Both the position numbers and the translations under genes were made by a program. Shown here piece by piece: positions 24,346 to 31,628 of a stretch of DNA of 38,281 bases (position 1 is the stretch's first letter; each line of letters begins with the position of its first letter). The stretch covers positions 1-38,281 of the IMG/VR virus record IMGVR_UViG_3300044629_000509; one strand, written 5' to 3'. The notes below the pieces were generated by a model, which saw only the letters and a program-made list of their open reading frames with translations, was not told the DNA's origin and did no database searches. This DNA comes from a virus.

Positions 24346-25991
24346 AGCCCCATGCCTCCGAGTTGCGGAACCTGTGAAGCGGTCGCGGCAGCCTGCGCCA
24401 TGCTGTTCGCAGCATCAGCAGCAACCGGCGCCGCGGCCAACATTTGCTGCATCGCTGCGGCTTGCGCCTTCTGCTCCTTGACCTTCTTCAGCGCGTCCGG
24501 ATCGCGCAGCACCTTGGCTGGCACGCCGTTGATTTCTGCCAGTTCGCGCGGCAATGCCTCAGTGTCGAAGACGTCATAAACGCCGGGGTCGAGTTGCGCC
24601 ATCGGCGCCAGTTGTTCGAAGGTGCGCAGAATGGCGATTCCATCCTCGGAGCGCAGCAGGCGGGCAAGCGGGCTGGTGTACTCGATGTCGTAATCGCCGC
24701 CGGCTTCCAGCATCTCCTGCGGCATGTCAGGAAGAATCCCGGCCATCTGCAGGATGTCCAGTTCGCGTTCGATCACCGGGCCGAGGAATTCGGCTTGCTG
24801 GCGGCCCATCGTCGGCGCCAGCAGTTGGCCCTTCTCCTGCGCGCGCAGCATGGCTTCGGTCGCGGTGATCTGCGGTGTCTCGACGAGGATCTGAAACAGC
24901 GAGACGAGGAAGGCATCATTGACCAGCTTGCGCTTGCCATCGCTGAGTTCGTGCGCCCAGGGAAGATTCGCGCCAGTCTGCAGCGGTTTTACAAGCTCGC
25001 GGCCCTGGTCGTCGACCCCGCCGAAGTTGAGCGCACGCGGACGCATCTTGAAGCCCTGCAGCGCGCCATCTTCGAACAGCAGCAGCGGAGGATCGACGGC
25101 GAGATGACCAGCCCTGAGCGTGGTCTTCTCCATCTCGTTGAGCATCTTGATGTCGGCCAGCACCAGCATTGCCGGGCCGCGGCCATAGACCTCGCGCGGA
25201 TTGGTCGAGTAGCGGCTGACCGGGTACGGGAAGGTGCGATAGCCGCCCTCCTCAACGATCTGCCGTCCCTCGACGGACACATAGCACGAATAGAACTTCA
25301 TGCCGGCGTGATCCAGCCGGCGCGGGTCGCGCTTCTTGTTCGGCTCGACGGCATGGATGAACTCGAAGCGGCTGGCCTCGTCCTGCTTCTCGTAGGCCTC
25401 GCGAATCTTTCCGGGCAGCTTATCCAAGCCGAAGGCTTCGACGGCCTGCCGCGCCGAATACTCGAAACGCCGATGCACAGTATCGATCTTGCCGTGCATG
25501 TTCTCGCTGACGAACAACTCCGACAGGTGGATCGACTTGTAGCGGATGCCCTTGCCCGGAACGTCCTCGACCATCATGCCCATCGTGCCGAAGGCGCCGA
25601 GCGACTTGTAGCACTCGTTGGCCTGGCTGGCGAAGTTCGAGAATGGCGAGCGGCGCACCGCGAACAGGATTTCCGCCACGTCTTCCAGGTACTGTTTGAC
25701 CGAATGCACCTCGCGCAGGTTCTTGTCGGTCGTGGTCAGCTTGTGCCACTGCTGGTTGTCCGGCGTCAGCAGCGAATGGATCGCCGCCGCGAACTTCTCC
25801 AGCGCCAGCGGAGCAGTCGAGTCGAATAGCTTCTCGGTTCGCTTCTCGCCGCCGGCACGCTTGCCGGTAAAGTCGGACATCTGCGGCCACACGCGGTCGG
25901 CGACCTCCTGCCAAAGCGATTCCCAGTTCGAGCGCAAGGCCCGCATCTGGTCTTGGCGGCGGAGAATGTCGTCGGCGCGCGATTCGGCCAT
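24342..25991 (-). CDS. Portal (head-to-tail connector) protein
   Basis: This 549-residue protein would form the dodecameric ring at the packaging vertex. The start (RQDQMRALRSNWESLWQEVA) and the FDSTAPLALEKFAAAIHSLL block (about 56-75) are typical of the podovirus head-to-tail connecting family. Length is within the usual 500-560 range. The C-terminus is glutamine/alanine-rich and helical (KKVKEQKAQAAAMQQMLAAA), fitting a barrel or crown region. GGGAG seven bases before ATG25991 supports the start. It follows two small genes after the large terminase. Confidence 0.88.
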   Translation of the reverse strand: MAESRADDILRRQDQMRALRSNWESLWQEVADRVWPQMSDFTGKRAGGEKRTEKLFDSTAPLALEKFAAAIHSLLTPDNQQWHKLTTTDKNLREVHSVKQYLEDVAEILFAVRRSPFSNFASQANECYKSLGAFGTMGMMVEDVPGKGIRYKSIHLSELFVSENMHGKIDTVHRRFEYSARQAVEAFGLDKLPGKIREAYEKQDEASRFEFIHAVEPNKKRDPRRLDHAGMKFYSCYVSVEGRQIVEEGGYRTFPYPVSRYSTNPREVYGRGPAMLVLADIKMLNEMEKTTLRAGHLAVDPPLLLFEDGALQGFKMRPRALNFGGVDDQGRELVKPLQTGANLPWAHELSDGKRKLVNDAFLVSLFQILVETPQITATEAMLRAQEKGQLLAPTMGRQQAEFLGPVIERELDILQMAGILPDMPQEMLEAGGDYDIEYTSPLARLLRSEDGIAILRTFEQLAPMAQLDPGVYDVFDTEALPRELAEINGVPAKVLRDPDALKKVKEQKAQAAAMQQMLAAAPVAADAANSMAQAAATASQVPQLGGMGL

Positions 25992-25993
25992 GG

Positions 25994-26179
25994 TCAGGCT
26001 CCCTTGCTCTTGCGAGCGGCGCGCGGCTTGACGGGCGGCAGCAACAGCGGCGCGGGCGGCGTGACGACGCGGCCCGGATCAGGAATGTACCAGCCTTCCT
26101 CGGTCATCACCTTGCGCGTCAGTCGGCCCTGCGCGTTGAGTTCGCGGGCCTGTGCCATGGTCATGGGTTGATGACTCAC
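25994..26179 (-). CDS. Small proline-rich protein upstream of portal
   Basis: This protein has 61 residues, with a GTG start overlapping the preceding stop (GTGA) and an end two bases before the portal start. It begins with a helical stretch (TMAQARELNAQGRLTRKVM), then YIPDPGRVV, a proline-rich middle and a basic tail (PRAARKSKG). No family is recognised. Tight coupling to the portal gene supports that it is translated. Confidence 0.6.
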   Translation of the reverse strand: MSHQPMTMAQARELNAQGRLTRKVMTEEGWYIPDPGRVVTPPAPLLLPPVKPRAARKSKGA

Positions 26180-26400
26180 GAGCCCACCAGCGTCTTCTTG
26201 GCGATCGGCGTATTCGCTACGCCCTCGCTTCCAGTAATCACAGCAGCAGCGCGGCCACGCTTGCGCAGGTTGGCGTCCTGTGATGCCTTCTCGGCGGCCG
26301 TTCGACTGGCAGCCTGATCCATCGTCGGAACAGGCGGTGGCGGTGGCGGCGGGGCCATGGGTTGCGGCGCCTTGCTCCCACCTCCGAAAATGTTTTCCAT
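26176..26400 (-). CDS. Small glycine/proline-rich protein after large terminase
   Basis: This 74-residue protein begins MENIFGGGSKAPQP, followed by seven or more consecutive prolines and a basic helical part ending NTPIAKKTLVG. Similar short proteins with a glycine start, polyproline and a conserved end near the portal gene occur in many podoviruses, from memory, with unknown role. GAGGGA lies upstream of ATG26400. The stop overlaps the next GTG start. Confidence 0.62.
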   Translation of the reverse strand: MENIFGGGSKAPQPMAPPPPPPPVPTMDQAASRTAAEKASQDANLRKRGRAAAVITGSEGVANTPIAKKTLVGS

Positions 26401-26411
26401 GTCAGATTCCC

Positions 26412-27632
26412 TCACTCGAACATTGCGTAATCGGCATCCGCCGTTGCCGGCCGGTTGGCCAGTTGCTTCGTCGCCTTGCGTACGCCCTCGCACGCATAGC
26501 GCAGCGCGTCGATGACGTGGTTGTCTTTGTCCTTGAGCTTCGGCATTACCTGTCCGGTCAAGGCGTCAACCTCGTAGCTGTACATCGTCAGCTCGTCGAT
26601 CAGGTGTGTGCAGCGCGAATGCACCACGATGTCGAAGGATTTCAAGAACTCGACGCCCTCTTCCAGAGACTTCGCCCCCTTGATGGCGGCGTTGATCTTC
26701 GGATAGCCATGCTTGCGCATGTAGCTGATCGTCTCGGGCCGCGCACTGTCGGCGGTGATGAACCACTTGCGCGACTCGGGTACGCGATCGAACAGGTCGG
26801 GGAGCATGTCGATTTCACAGCCGACCATGTACGCCTCGTGATCGACGTAGAGCGTTCGGCCGTCGAGATGACAGCGCACCAGCACAGAGGGATCGACCGA
26901 AAAGCCCCAATCCGCACCCAGCCGGAAGGTCGCGCCGGTCGGCGCCTCGAAATCATCCACGGTCCAATTGCGGAACACGCGCGCCTCGCTGTTGCGCTGG
27001 TAGCCGCCGAGCCAGACGTGCGCGAACTTGTCCGGGTCGCGCTTCTGGTCATAGGCCACCTCGGCGAGCAGCACGTCAGGCAGCCATGGGTTATCGCGGT
27101 AATTCGCCTGAACAACGATTGCACCGGGTGGTGCACCCTCGCCTCGCAGCAATGCGTCGACAGGGTCTTTCTCGTCGTTCGGATTCCATGAGAACCACAG
27201 CTCCGATCCTTCTTTACGAATCGTCGGACGCAGCAGATCAAGGCTTCGCTGGCTCAACGTCTGCGCCTCCTCGACCCAGGCGATGTCGTAGCCTTCCAGC
27301 GACTTGATCGTGTCGGCGGTGTGATTCTGCATGCCCTGGAAGATGATCCGGCCGCCGTGCGGCGTGCCGATGTAGTCCTGCTTGATGTCGAACAACGGAC
27401 CCACACCCAGCGCCTCGATCTTTAGTTCGAGCAGTTTCTTGACCGACTGCGCCAGCGACTTCTGCACCTCGCGCACACATACCGCATCGGTTCGCACCAT
27501 GCAGCACCGCTCGATAAGCATCTCGGCAAAGAAATGAGACTTGCCAGACCCGCGGCCGCCGTGAGCGCCTTTGTAGCGCGCCGGGTTGAGCAGCGGCTTG
27601 AACGCCCGCGGCGTTTCAATGCGCAGCTTCAC
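26412..27632 (-). CDS. Large terminase subunit (packaging ATPase/nuclease)
   Basis: This 406-residue motor drives DNA into the prohead and cuts it. Walker A is GGRGSGKS (25-32), Walker B with catalytic glutamates is YDIAWVEEA (115-123), and the coupling motif is near FSWNPND (about 147-153). The nuclease part follows, with an acidic LGADWGFSVDPS segment (about 234-245) and a C-terminal KDKDNHVIDALRYA block containing a conserved Asp. It belongs to the PBSX/Terminase_3 type. The GTG start at 27632 overlaps the small terminase stop (GTGA). Confidence 0.92.
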   Translation of the reverse strand: MKLRIETPRAFKPLLNPARYKGAHGGRGSGKSHFFAEMLIERCCMVRTDAVCVREVQKSLAQSVKKLLELKIEALGVGPLFDIKQDYIGTPHGGRIIFQGMQNHTADTIKSLEGYDIAWVEEAQTLSQRSLDLLRPTIRKEGSELWFSWNPNDEKDPVDALLRGEGAPPGAIVVQANYRDNPWLPDVLLAEVAYDQKRDPDKFAHVWLGGYQRNSEARVFRNWTVDDFEAPTGATFRLGADWGFSVDPSVLVRCHLDGRTLYVDHEAYMVGCEIDMLPDLFDRVPESRKWFITADSARPETISYMRKHGYPKINAAIKGAKSLEEGVEFLKSFDIVVHSRCTHLIDELTMYSYEVDALTGQVMPKLKDKDNHVIDALRYACEGVRKATKQLANRPATADADYAMFE

Positions 27633-27886
27633 GCCTTGTCCTTCGGGTCGATGATGACGCGCTCGATACTCTCGACGCGGACAGGATTGTCCGGGTCTCC
27701 GGTCAATGTCACTGTTGATAGATCAGGGACAGACTTGCGCAGCAGAATCTCCGCCGCTTTCAGCCGAGAAGCTGACAATTCCTTGGTTTTACCAAGCGCA
27801 TGATTCTGCAAAACGTTGACGAGCTGACTCGCCTGGATTTTCGTCCTGACTTCAGCTTGGTGTTTTGCCCTCAATCTTGCCGCCAT
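27629..27886 (-). CDS. Small terminase subunit
   Basis: This 85-residue protein would recognise phage DNA for packaging. Its HTH-like N-terminal half is basic (AARLRAKHQAEVRTKIQ). A helical oligomerisation part follows (ASRLKAAEILLRKSVPDLS), then a short end VTLTGDPDNPV common in this group. GGAG five bases before ATG27886 is preferred over an upstream in-frame GTG. It is the first gene of the late operon, just after a terminator at 27896-27922, so late transcription must read through or start in this gap. Confidence 0.82.
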   Translation of the reverse strand: MAARLRAKHQAEVRTKIQASQLVNVLQNHALGKTKELSASRLKAAEILLRKSVPDLSTVTLTGDPDNPVRVESIERVIIDPKDKA

Positions 27887-27895
27887 CAACACTCC

Positions 27896-27922
27896 AAAAA
27901 AAAAAGCCCGGTCAAGCCGGGC
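27896..27922 (-). terminator. Intrinsic terminator between early and late leftward genes
   Basis: On the minus strand, GCCCGGC and its complement form a stem of seven base pairs with a three-base loop (27922-27906), followed by about ten T (27905-27896). It lies after the HTH gene and ten bases before the small terminase start. This is the place where lambda-like phages separate early from late transcription by antitermination. Confidence 0.85.
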
Positions 27923-27945
27923 GTCAAGGAGGGAGACAGGAGGTA

Positions 27946-28239
27946 TTACCCGGTTGCTGGCAGCTTTATCGCAGTTTTCCGGAATGAGGTGATACGGTTT
28001 TCCGTATGTGCATCACCAAATACAGCGCGGTATAGATTCAGCAGTGCCTCGCCGTTGGAATAGCGCGGCTCCGCCCCCTCCTTGAACCAGCCTGACAGCG
28101 TTGTCGGAGGCACGTTGATCGTCCGCGCGACTGAGGCCTGATCCCATCCAGCCGAATCAAGGTCGGTGATCAGGTCGGCCCAGACGATGTACCGCCAGGC
28201 GGCGAACTGGATCAGGGAGGCGTTTGTCAGTGTGATCAT
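27946..28239 (-). CDS. HTH protein at the early/late boundary
   Basis: This 97-residue DNA-binding protein has a Cro/CI-like helix-turn-helix at about residues 31-54 (DQASVARTINVPPTTLSGWF). Its place, last before a strong terminator and the late genes, is that of lambda Q. It could be a late-gene activator or antiterminator, or a repressor. No protease-dependent C-terminal domain of CI type is present. The start ATG28239 has a poor ribosome binding site. No other clear prophage repressor was found in the window, so this is one of three candidates with the two small DNA-binding genes near 31.5 kb. Confidence 0.7.
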   Translation of the reverse strand: MITLTNASLIQFAAWRYIVWADLITDLDSAGWDQASVARTINVPPTTLSGWFKEGAEPRYSNGEALLNLYRAVFGDAHTENRITSFRKTAIKLPATG

Positions 28240-28310
28240 TGTTGGTTTCCACCTTGCATAGACCGGCGTATCATTCCCCGCTTGCCGCTTTTCTTCAGAA
28301 AGGAATAGCC

Positions 28311-28619
28311 ATGCGATTGATCGTCCTTGCTGCCGTCGCGCTTACCGGGTGCGCCGGAGCCATGATGGAGCGCTCCAGCGAACATGCGCGCGCCATCGTT
28401 TCCGGTAAGCCGCTGGAAACCGCCGTGCAGCGCCTTGGCCTGCCGGCATCTGATCAGACACTTGCCGGGCATCGCGTCGTCGCCTGGCAGATCGGCGGGG
28501 CAAGCGGCGGCTTCGATTGCCAGCTGCGCGCCGACGTCGATAAGGGTGAAGTCATCCGCCGCTACCAGATCGAAGGTGTGCCGGATCGCTGTCTGGCCTG
28601 GTTGCGCGATCTGAAATAG
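28311..28619 (+). CDS. Small lipoprotein encoded against the leftward operon
   Basis: This 102-residue protein has a clear lipoprotein signal: MRLIVLAAVALTGC, with lipobox LTGC (11-14), so Cys14 would be acylated. The residue after it is Ala, favouring the outer membrane. The mature part is small and mixed, with two cysteines (about 73 and 95). AAAGGA lies before ATG28311. It is a lone rightward gene among leftward ones, typical of a moron expressed in the lysogen. Superinfection exclusion or host envelope change is a common role for such proteins but is not shown. A minus-strand frame across the same bases is a shadow. Confidence 0.75.
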   Translation: MRLIVLAAVALTGCAGAMMERSSEHARAIVSGKPLETAVQRLGLPASDQTLAGHRVVAWQIGGASGGFDCQLRADVDKGEVIRRYQIEGVPDRCLAWLRDLK

Positions 28620-28664
28620 GTTCATCATGTCGTGCGCGCGATGAGTCGCATTGCTGCGCCGCAT

Positions 28665-28784
28665 CTACTTCGCCCTCCAGTCGATACACCGCTCAGACCG
28701 CAAGCACCTGAACCGCAGACAGTACGGACGCCAGCCGAGGAATTTCCAGCGGCGCGAGGCGTAACGGCAGCCGGTGCAGGTCAT
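28665..28784 (-). CDS. Tiny cysteine- and arginine-rich protein
   Basis: This 39-residue protein begins with ATG overlapping the NinG stop (ATGA). It contains five cysteines: CTGC at 3-6 and others near 22, 27 and 34, with many arginines and tryptophans. It may be a small zinc-binding, nucleic-acid-binding protein. The close coupling to ninG is the main support. No family can be named. Confidence 0.5.
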   Translation of the reverse strand: MTCTGCRYASRRWKFLGWRPYCLRFRCLRSERCIDWRAK

Positions 28785-29347
28785 GCTTCAATCCCTTTCA
28801 GCTTCGCCTTGAACTCGGCTTCGATAGCCATGCAGTCTTCCCGTGTCCATTTCCTGTCGCGCTTGGCGTGTTTTACCCGTTCAAACTCGGCTTGCCCGAT
28901 CCGGGCCGGGAGTCTGGACGAGTAGTCCGATGCGTTCCCGCCCTCAAACCAGTTGCACTGGTGGCACTGCTTATGAATGTTTGCCGGGTCGTACCGAAGG
29001 GCGGACGACGCCCCTACGCTGATCCAGTGCCCAGCGTGCCATTCGCTGGCGTCGTGGGTTCCGCATGAAATGCAGGGCTGATCCTTGTCACGCGCTCGGA
29101 TGAAGGCATTGACGGCCTTCTCTGCCCGCTTCAACCAGTATTGCAGGGGCTTGAGTTCCATCAGCCGCGCCCGCGTTTCATGTTTCTGCTGGCGGTCAGC
29201 CCTGGCCTGGCGCTTTGCCGCCTCGATTCGGCCCTGCTTGACGAGGCACTCCGGGTTAAGGCAGGTCTTTTGCTCCATCCGAAACTTGATGAACGGCTGC
29301 CGGCACTGCTTGCATTTCGTGGTTTTGATGCGGTCAGGGGCGTTCAT
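28781..29347 (-). CDS. ninG: NinG/Rap-like recombination nuclease
   Basis: This 188-residue protein matches the NinG (Rap) family, structure-specific nucleases that resolve recombination intermediates in phages. It starts with a zinc-binding block (CKQC at about 12-15, then CLNPEC) and a basic helical linker. The HNH-like core reads CISCGTHDASEWHAGHW (about 96-112), followed by HKQCHQCNWFEGGN. Length fits the family. ATG29347 overlaps the ninB stop. It may work with the RecT-like and exonuclease genes at 33-35 kb. Confidence 0.87.
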   Translation of the reverse strand: MNAPDRIKTTKCKQCRQPFIKFRMEQKTCLNPECLVKQGRIEAAKRQARADRQQKHETRARLMELKPLQYWLKRAEKAVNAFIRARDKDQPCISCGTHDASEWHAGHWISVGASSALRYDPANIHKQCHQCNWFEGGNASDYSSRLPARIGQAEFERVKHAKRDRKWTREDCMAIEAEFKAKLKGIEA

Positions 29348-29754
29348 TGAAACTCCACCCCAAGATCAGTTGCGGCGTAAGCCTCAACCTGCGTCATGTA
29401 GTCAGAGAACGCGCTGACGGTCAGCTTTGTCGTGGTTTCCCGAATCTGGATGATTTCCCCGGTCGGAAGAATCGCCTCGTTCAGCGGAAGGAACATCCGG
29501 GCAAAATGCTCGTGCCAGATTTCCTTACTGTACTGCCGGCCCTCCACCCAGGAGGACTCCGAAATATCCGACAGGAGCGCCCAATAGCGGGCGTTCTGCT
29601 CGGTGTTCCGCTTGCGGTCCTCGCTGGTCACAATCACCCGCAGCGGGCGGCCCTTGTCGATCATGGCGCGAGCGTTGGACTTGATGAACGCCACCATTCC
29701 TGCCCAAACGGACGGCGATGCCAAGCGGAATTCACGGTACAGGGCGTCAGCCAT
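29344..29754 (-). CDS. ninB: NinB-like recombination mediator
   Basis: This 136-residue protein has NinB hallmarks: RPLRVIVTSEDRKRNTEQNARYWALL (about 36-61), then ILPTGEIIQIRETTTKLTVSAFSDYM near the C-terminus. Lambda NinB (Orf) helps load annealing proteins on single-stranded DNA. The length is normal. The ATG29754 start overlaps the previous small gene by eight bases. Position right before ninG and after the replication genes follows the lambda nin order. Confidence 0.87.
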   Translation of the reverse strand: MADALYREFRLASPSVWAGMVAFIKSNARAMIDKGRPLRVIVTSEDRKRNTEQNARYWALLSDISESSWVEGRQYSKEIWHEHFARMFLPLNEAILPTGEIIQIRETTTKLTVSAFSDYMTQVEAYAATDLGVEFQ

Positions 29755-29932
29755 CAACCTTGCCCGCCACATGCTGTTCCGCCGCCGCCTGGCATTCCTC
29801 GAAGCTGGCAAACTCTCCCAGCAGCTCCGTCCCGCACCACAGCCGGTAGGCGAGATGGTCATTTACGGCAAACTTGCCGACACGGTAGGGCTCGGAGATC
29901 ATCCCCATTTCTCCGCTACGCTGCCAGTTCAT
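29747..29932 (-). CDS. Small protein between P-like gene and ninB
   Basis: This 61-residue protein overlaps genes on both sides by a few bases. It has no membrane segment. The sequence includes HLAYRLWCGTELLGEFASFEECQAAAEQH (about 26-54), which looks like a compact alpha/beta fold. A similar short protein occurs in other phages as an unknown, from memory. No function is assigned. Confidence 0.6.
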   Translation of the reverse strand: MNWQRSGEMGMISEPYRVGKFAVNDHLAYRLWCGTELLGEFASFEECQAAAEQHVAGKVDG

Positions 29933-30494
29933 TCCGAGGCCTGCACTCGCGCTTTTCCCAGGCTTCGTTCATCGCTTCCGACGCCATCGAAATCTGCATC
30001 GGAGACAAGTCATCGCCGGCCAGATACCGCCGCTTCAATTCCTTGCACCAGCCGCGGTAGTCGTAAGCGGATGGCTTTGTCGCCGTCGCTTCGAGCTTCC
30101 TGGCGCGCTCGACCAGTTCTTCGGCGGATAGCTGCGGCGCCTCGATGGTCAGCGGAACGGATCCACGTTTCGCCGCCTGCCGGCACAACTCGATGAACTC
30201 GGGCAGGTTCGGCGGGTAGGGCCGCTCGTCGCACGCTTTCAGCGCCTCGCCGATCTGCTGCGCATTGAAACCGCCGAGCTTCTCCGCCCAAACGGACTTC
30301 ACTTCGGCGACGTTCGTCCCGTCCCACTGCCGACCGAACGAAGCACCGTAAAGCGCTTCAAGCCGGGAAAACAGGCGCTCAATCCACCCGCATTGCAGTT
30401 CCGGTGATAGCTGGCGCAGAGTGACGATTTCTGCCCGTGAGTTCGGCGAGGGTATTGGCGATCCCGCCTGCTCTGCTGCTTCCATTTTTCCCAT
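29916..30494 (-). CDS. Replication protein P-like helicase loader
   Basis: This 192-residue protein resembles the lambda P group: WIERLFSRLEALYGASFGRQW (about 38-58) and PYPPNLPEFIELCRQA (about 92-107) are typical blocks. It would recruit the host DnaB helicase to the phage origin. GGAG six bases before ATG30494 gives a clear start. The gene overlaps the upstream initiator-like gene by 116 bases in a different frame, unusually long, so one of the two ends may have changed. It lies directly before the nin-like genes. Confidence 0.78.
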   Translation of the reverse strand: MGKMEAAEQAGSPIPSPNSRAEIVTLRQLSPELQCGWIERLFSRLEALYGASFGRQWDGTNVAEVKSVWAEKLGGFNAQQIGEALKACDERPYPPNLPEFIELCRQAAKRGSVPLTIEAPQLSAEELVERARKLEATATKPSAYDYRGWCKELKRRYLAGDDLSPMQISMASEAMNEAWEKRECRPRNELAA

Positions 30495-31149
30495 GAGTGG
30501 CTCCTGATTTCGCGTTTTCGTTGCGAACCCAATTCCGCCAGGTGGCGGACCAGTCCAGTTTTTTTCCCTTGGCGCCGGGGAGACTTCGCCAGTAGTCGCT
30601 GAACCTTGCAGCGACAGCAGAGCAGTCGAGGTCTGGGCGCTCGACTGCGCAGAATTTCAAATCTGAATCCGATGGAGTCCAGTCAGCAGGCAAACGCGAA
30701 GCGGTTGCAGTCTCTGCTTTTGACTTTGGTTTACTCTTCTCTTCTCTTCTCTTCTCTTCTCTAGCTAACGCTCCTGTAACGGTTGCGCCGTTACATCCAT
30801 CTAAAGCCCTGTGATTAGCGACTCTCTTGGCTGTCTGCGCTCGACTTTTTGCCGTCGCGCCGTTGTGTTTTTCGAAATTTGGAAGCTCCAAACCGGAATC
30901 AGAAACGGTCAACCAACCGACTTCGATCATCGCTTGTGCGAATCCTGTAGCGCTTGCGATCCGATCAAGTAACGATGTTGTAACGCCATGCGCGTTACCG
31001 TTTGTCGTTTGTTGATCGAACCAACGCCATACGCGAAAGAGTTTCCCGACAGTCAGATCAGGGTCGTCCCACCCCATCTTCGCGGTAATGGCGAAAACTT
31101 CAGGCTTGTCTGGCGTTGCGCACTCCATCTTCAGCCATTCGCCGGCCAT
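30379..31149 (-). CDS. Replication initiator, O-like / DnaT-like
   Basis: This 256-residue protein begins with a winged-helix-like region (about 30-95: GKLFRVWRWFDQQTTNGNAHG, then a Gly-Phe-Ala-containing helix) found in phage O-like initiators and helicase-loading proteins. A low-complexity charged linker (REEKRREEKSK, about 142-152) and a DnaT-like C-terminal part (ARFSDYWRSLPGAKGKKLDWSATWRNWVRNE) follow. GGAGG seven bases before ATG31149 fixes the start. The linker is encoded by a five-base repeat, 30734-30762, able to slip and shift the frame. The phage origin may lie within this gene, as in lambda, but iterons were not identified. Confidence 0.75.
   Translation of the reverse strand: MAGEWLKMECATPDKPEVFAITAKMGWDDPDLTVGKLFRVWRWFDQQTTNGNAHGVTTSLLDRIASATGFAQAMIEVGWLTVSDSGLELPNFEKHNGATAKSRAQTAKRVANHRALDGCNGATVTGALAREEKRREEKSKPKSKAETATASRLPADWTPSDSDLKFCAVERPDLDCSAVAARFSDYWRSLPGAKGKKLDWSATWRNWVRNENAKSGATHGKNGSSRAGGIANTLAELTGRNRHSAPAITGTAMRVD
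30734..30762 (-). repeat. Five-base tandem repeat (CTCTT on plus strand) in the replication gene
   Basis: 29 bases hold 5.8 copies of CTCTT. The unit is not a multiple of three, so gain or loss of one copy shifts the frame of the replication initiator and would remove its DnaT-like end. Confidence 0.9.
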
Positions 31150-31448
31150 CAGACAGCCTCCCAAATTCTCTGCCGGCGCCCGGCAATGGTCCCCGTGGTT
31201 AGCCCGGTCGGCCGCGCCTTGGATGCCTTCTGTAAATCAGGCAAGCGCCGACAAACTGCAACCTTGTCGATCGCCAGCTTGCTTGCAATCTGCTCGGGGC
31301 TCATCGGGCCGTATTTGTGCAGCAGCGTGAGGATTTCGGCGCACTGGCCTGCGGCGAATTCGCGGACCCGGCGCGCTGCGTCCTTGCTGGTTTCCGGGTC
31401 GCTGCGCCTTGCATGTGTGAAGGCGTCGAAGTTGATGACTAACTGCAT
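31149..31448 (-). CDS. Small winged-helix protein
   Basis: This 99-residue protein starts with RRSDPETSKDAARR (about 14-27), a signature of a phage family with this opening, followed by a winged helix: ILTLLHKYGPMSPEQIASKLAIDKVAVCRRLPDL (about 39-72) and a basic end with SGR-like wing (AGRRQRIWEA). It is probably DNA-binding. It lies between the small HTH protein and the replication initiator in the leftward early operon and overlaps both by one to ten bases. A regulatory role in early transcription is likely. Confidence 0.7.
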   Translation of the reverse strand: MQLVINFDAFTHARRSDPETSKDAARRVREFAAGQCAEILTLLHKYGPMSPEQIASKLAIDKVAVCRRLPDLQKASKARPTGLTTGTIAGRRQRIWEAV

Positions 31449-31621
31449 TGGGCCGCCCCAAGTTGAGCGGCACGCTGCTTTGAAATGCCAATCTCATCGC
31501 CGATGGCTTGCCACGTCCATCCTGCCTTGCGCATAGCAACCACCAGCCGGCGGCGCTTGTTGGCCTCTTCCTTTACTTTGCGCTGATAGACGTAGCGCGG
31601 GGGGGCGGGTTTGATCTTCAT
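31439..31621 (-). CDS. Small HTH protein, first leftward early gene
   Basis: This 60-residue protein has a basic N-terminal arm (YQRKVKEEANKRRR, 12-25) and a helix-turn-helix, AMRKAGWTWQAIGDEIGISKQRAAQL (about 29-54), of the sigma-factor or resolvase type. No ribosome binding site precedes ATG31621. The predicted promoter (TTGACA at 31657-31652 and a weak -10) would place the RNA start about at the ATG, so the message may be leaderless. It could be the Cro-like or repressor-like regulator of the divergent promoters next to it. Confidence 0.68.
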   Translation of the reverse strand: MKIKPAPPRYVYQRKVKEEANKRRRLVVAMRKAGWTWQAIGDEIGISKQRAAQLGAAQCS

Positions 31622-31628
31622 GGGAAGT

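Noticed and set aside
28236-28664. 142-residue minus-strand frame opposite the lipoprotein gene
   Set aside because: It mirrors the codon structure of the lipoprotein gene, has no ribosome binding site and no recognisable features. The lipoprotein has a signal, lipobox and good start.
28632-28925. 97-residue plus-strand frame over the start of the ninG region
   Set aside because: It lies opposite ninG and the tiny cysteine-rich gene, and its sequence is low in structure, typical of a shadow frame.
30734-30762. CRISPR or origin iterons
   Set aside because: The repeat is a simple five-base tandem run inside a gene, without spacers or the longer units expected of iterons.
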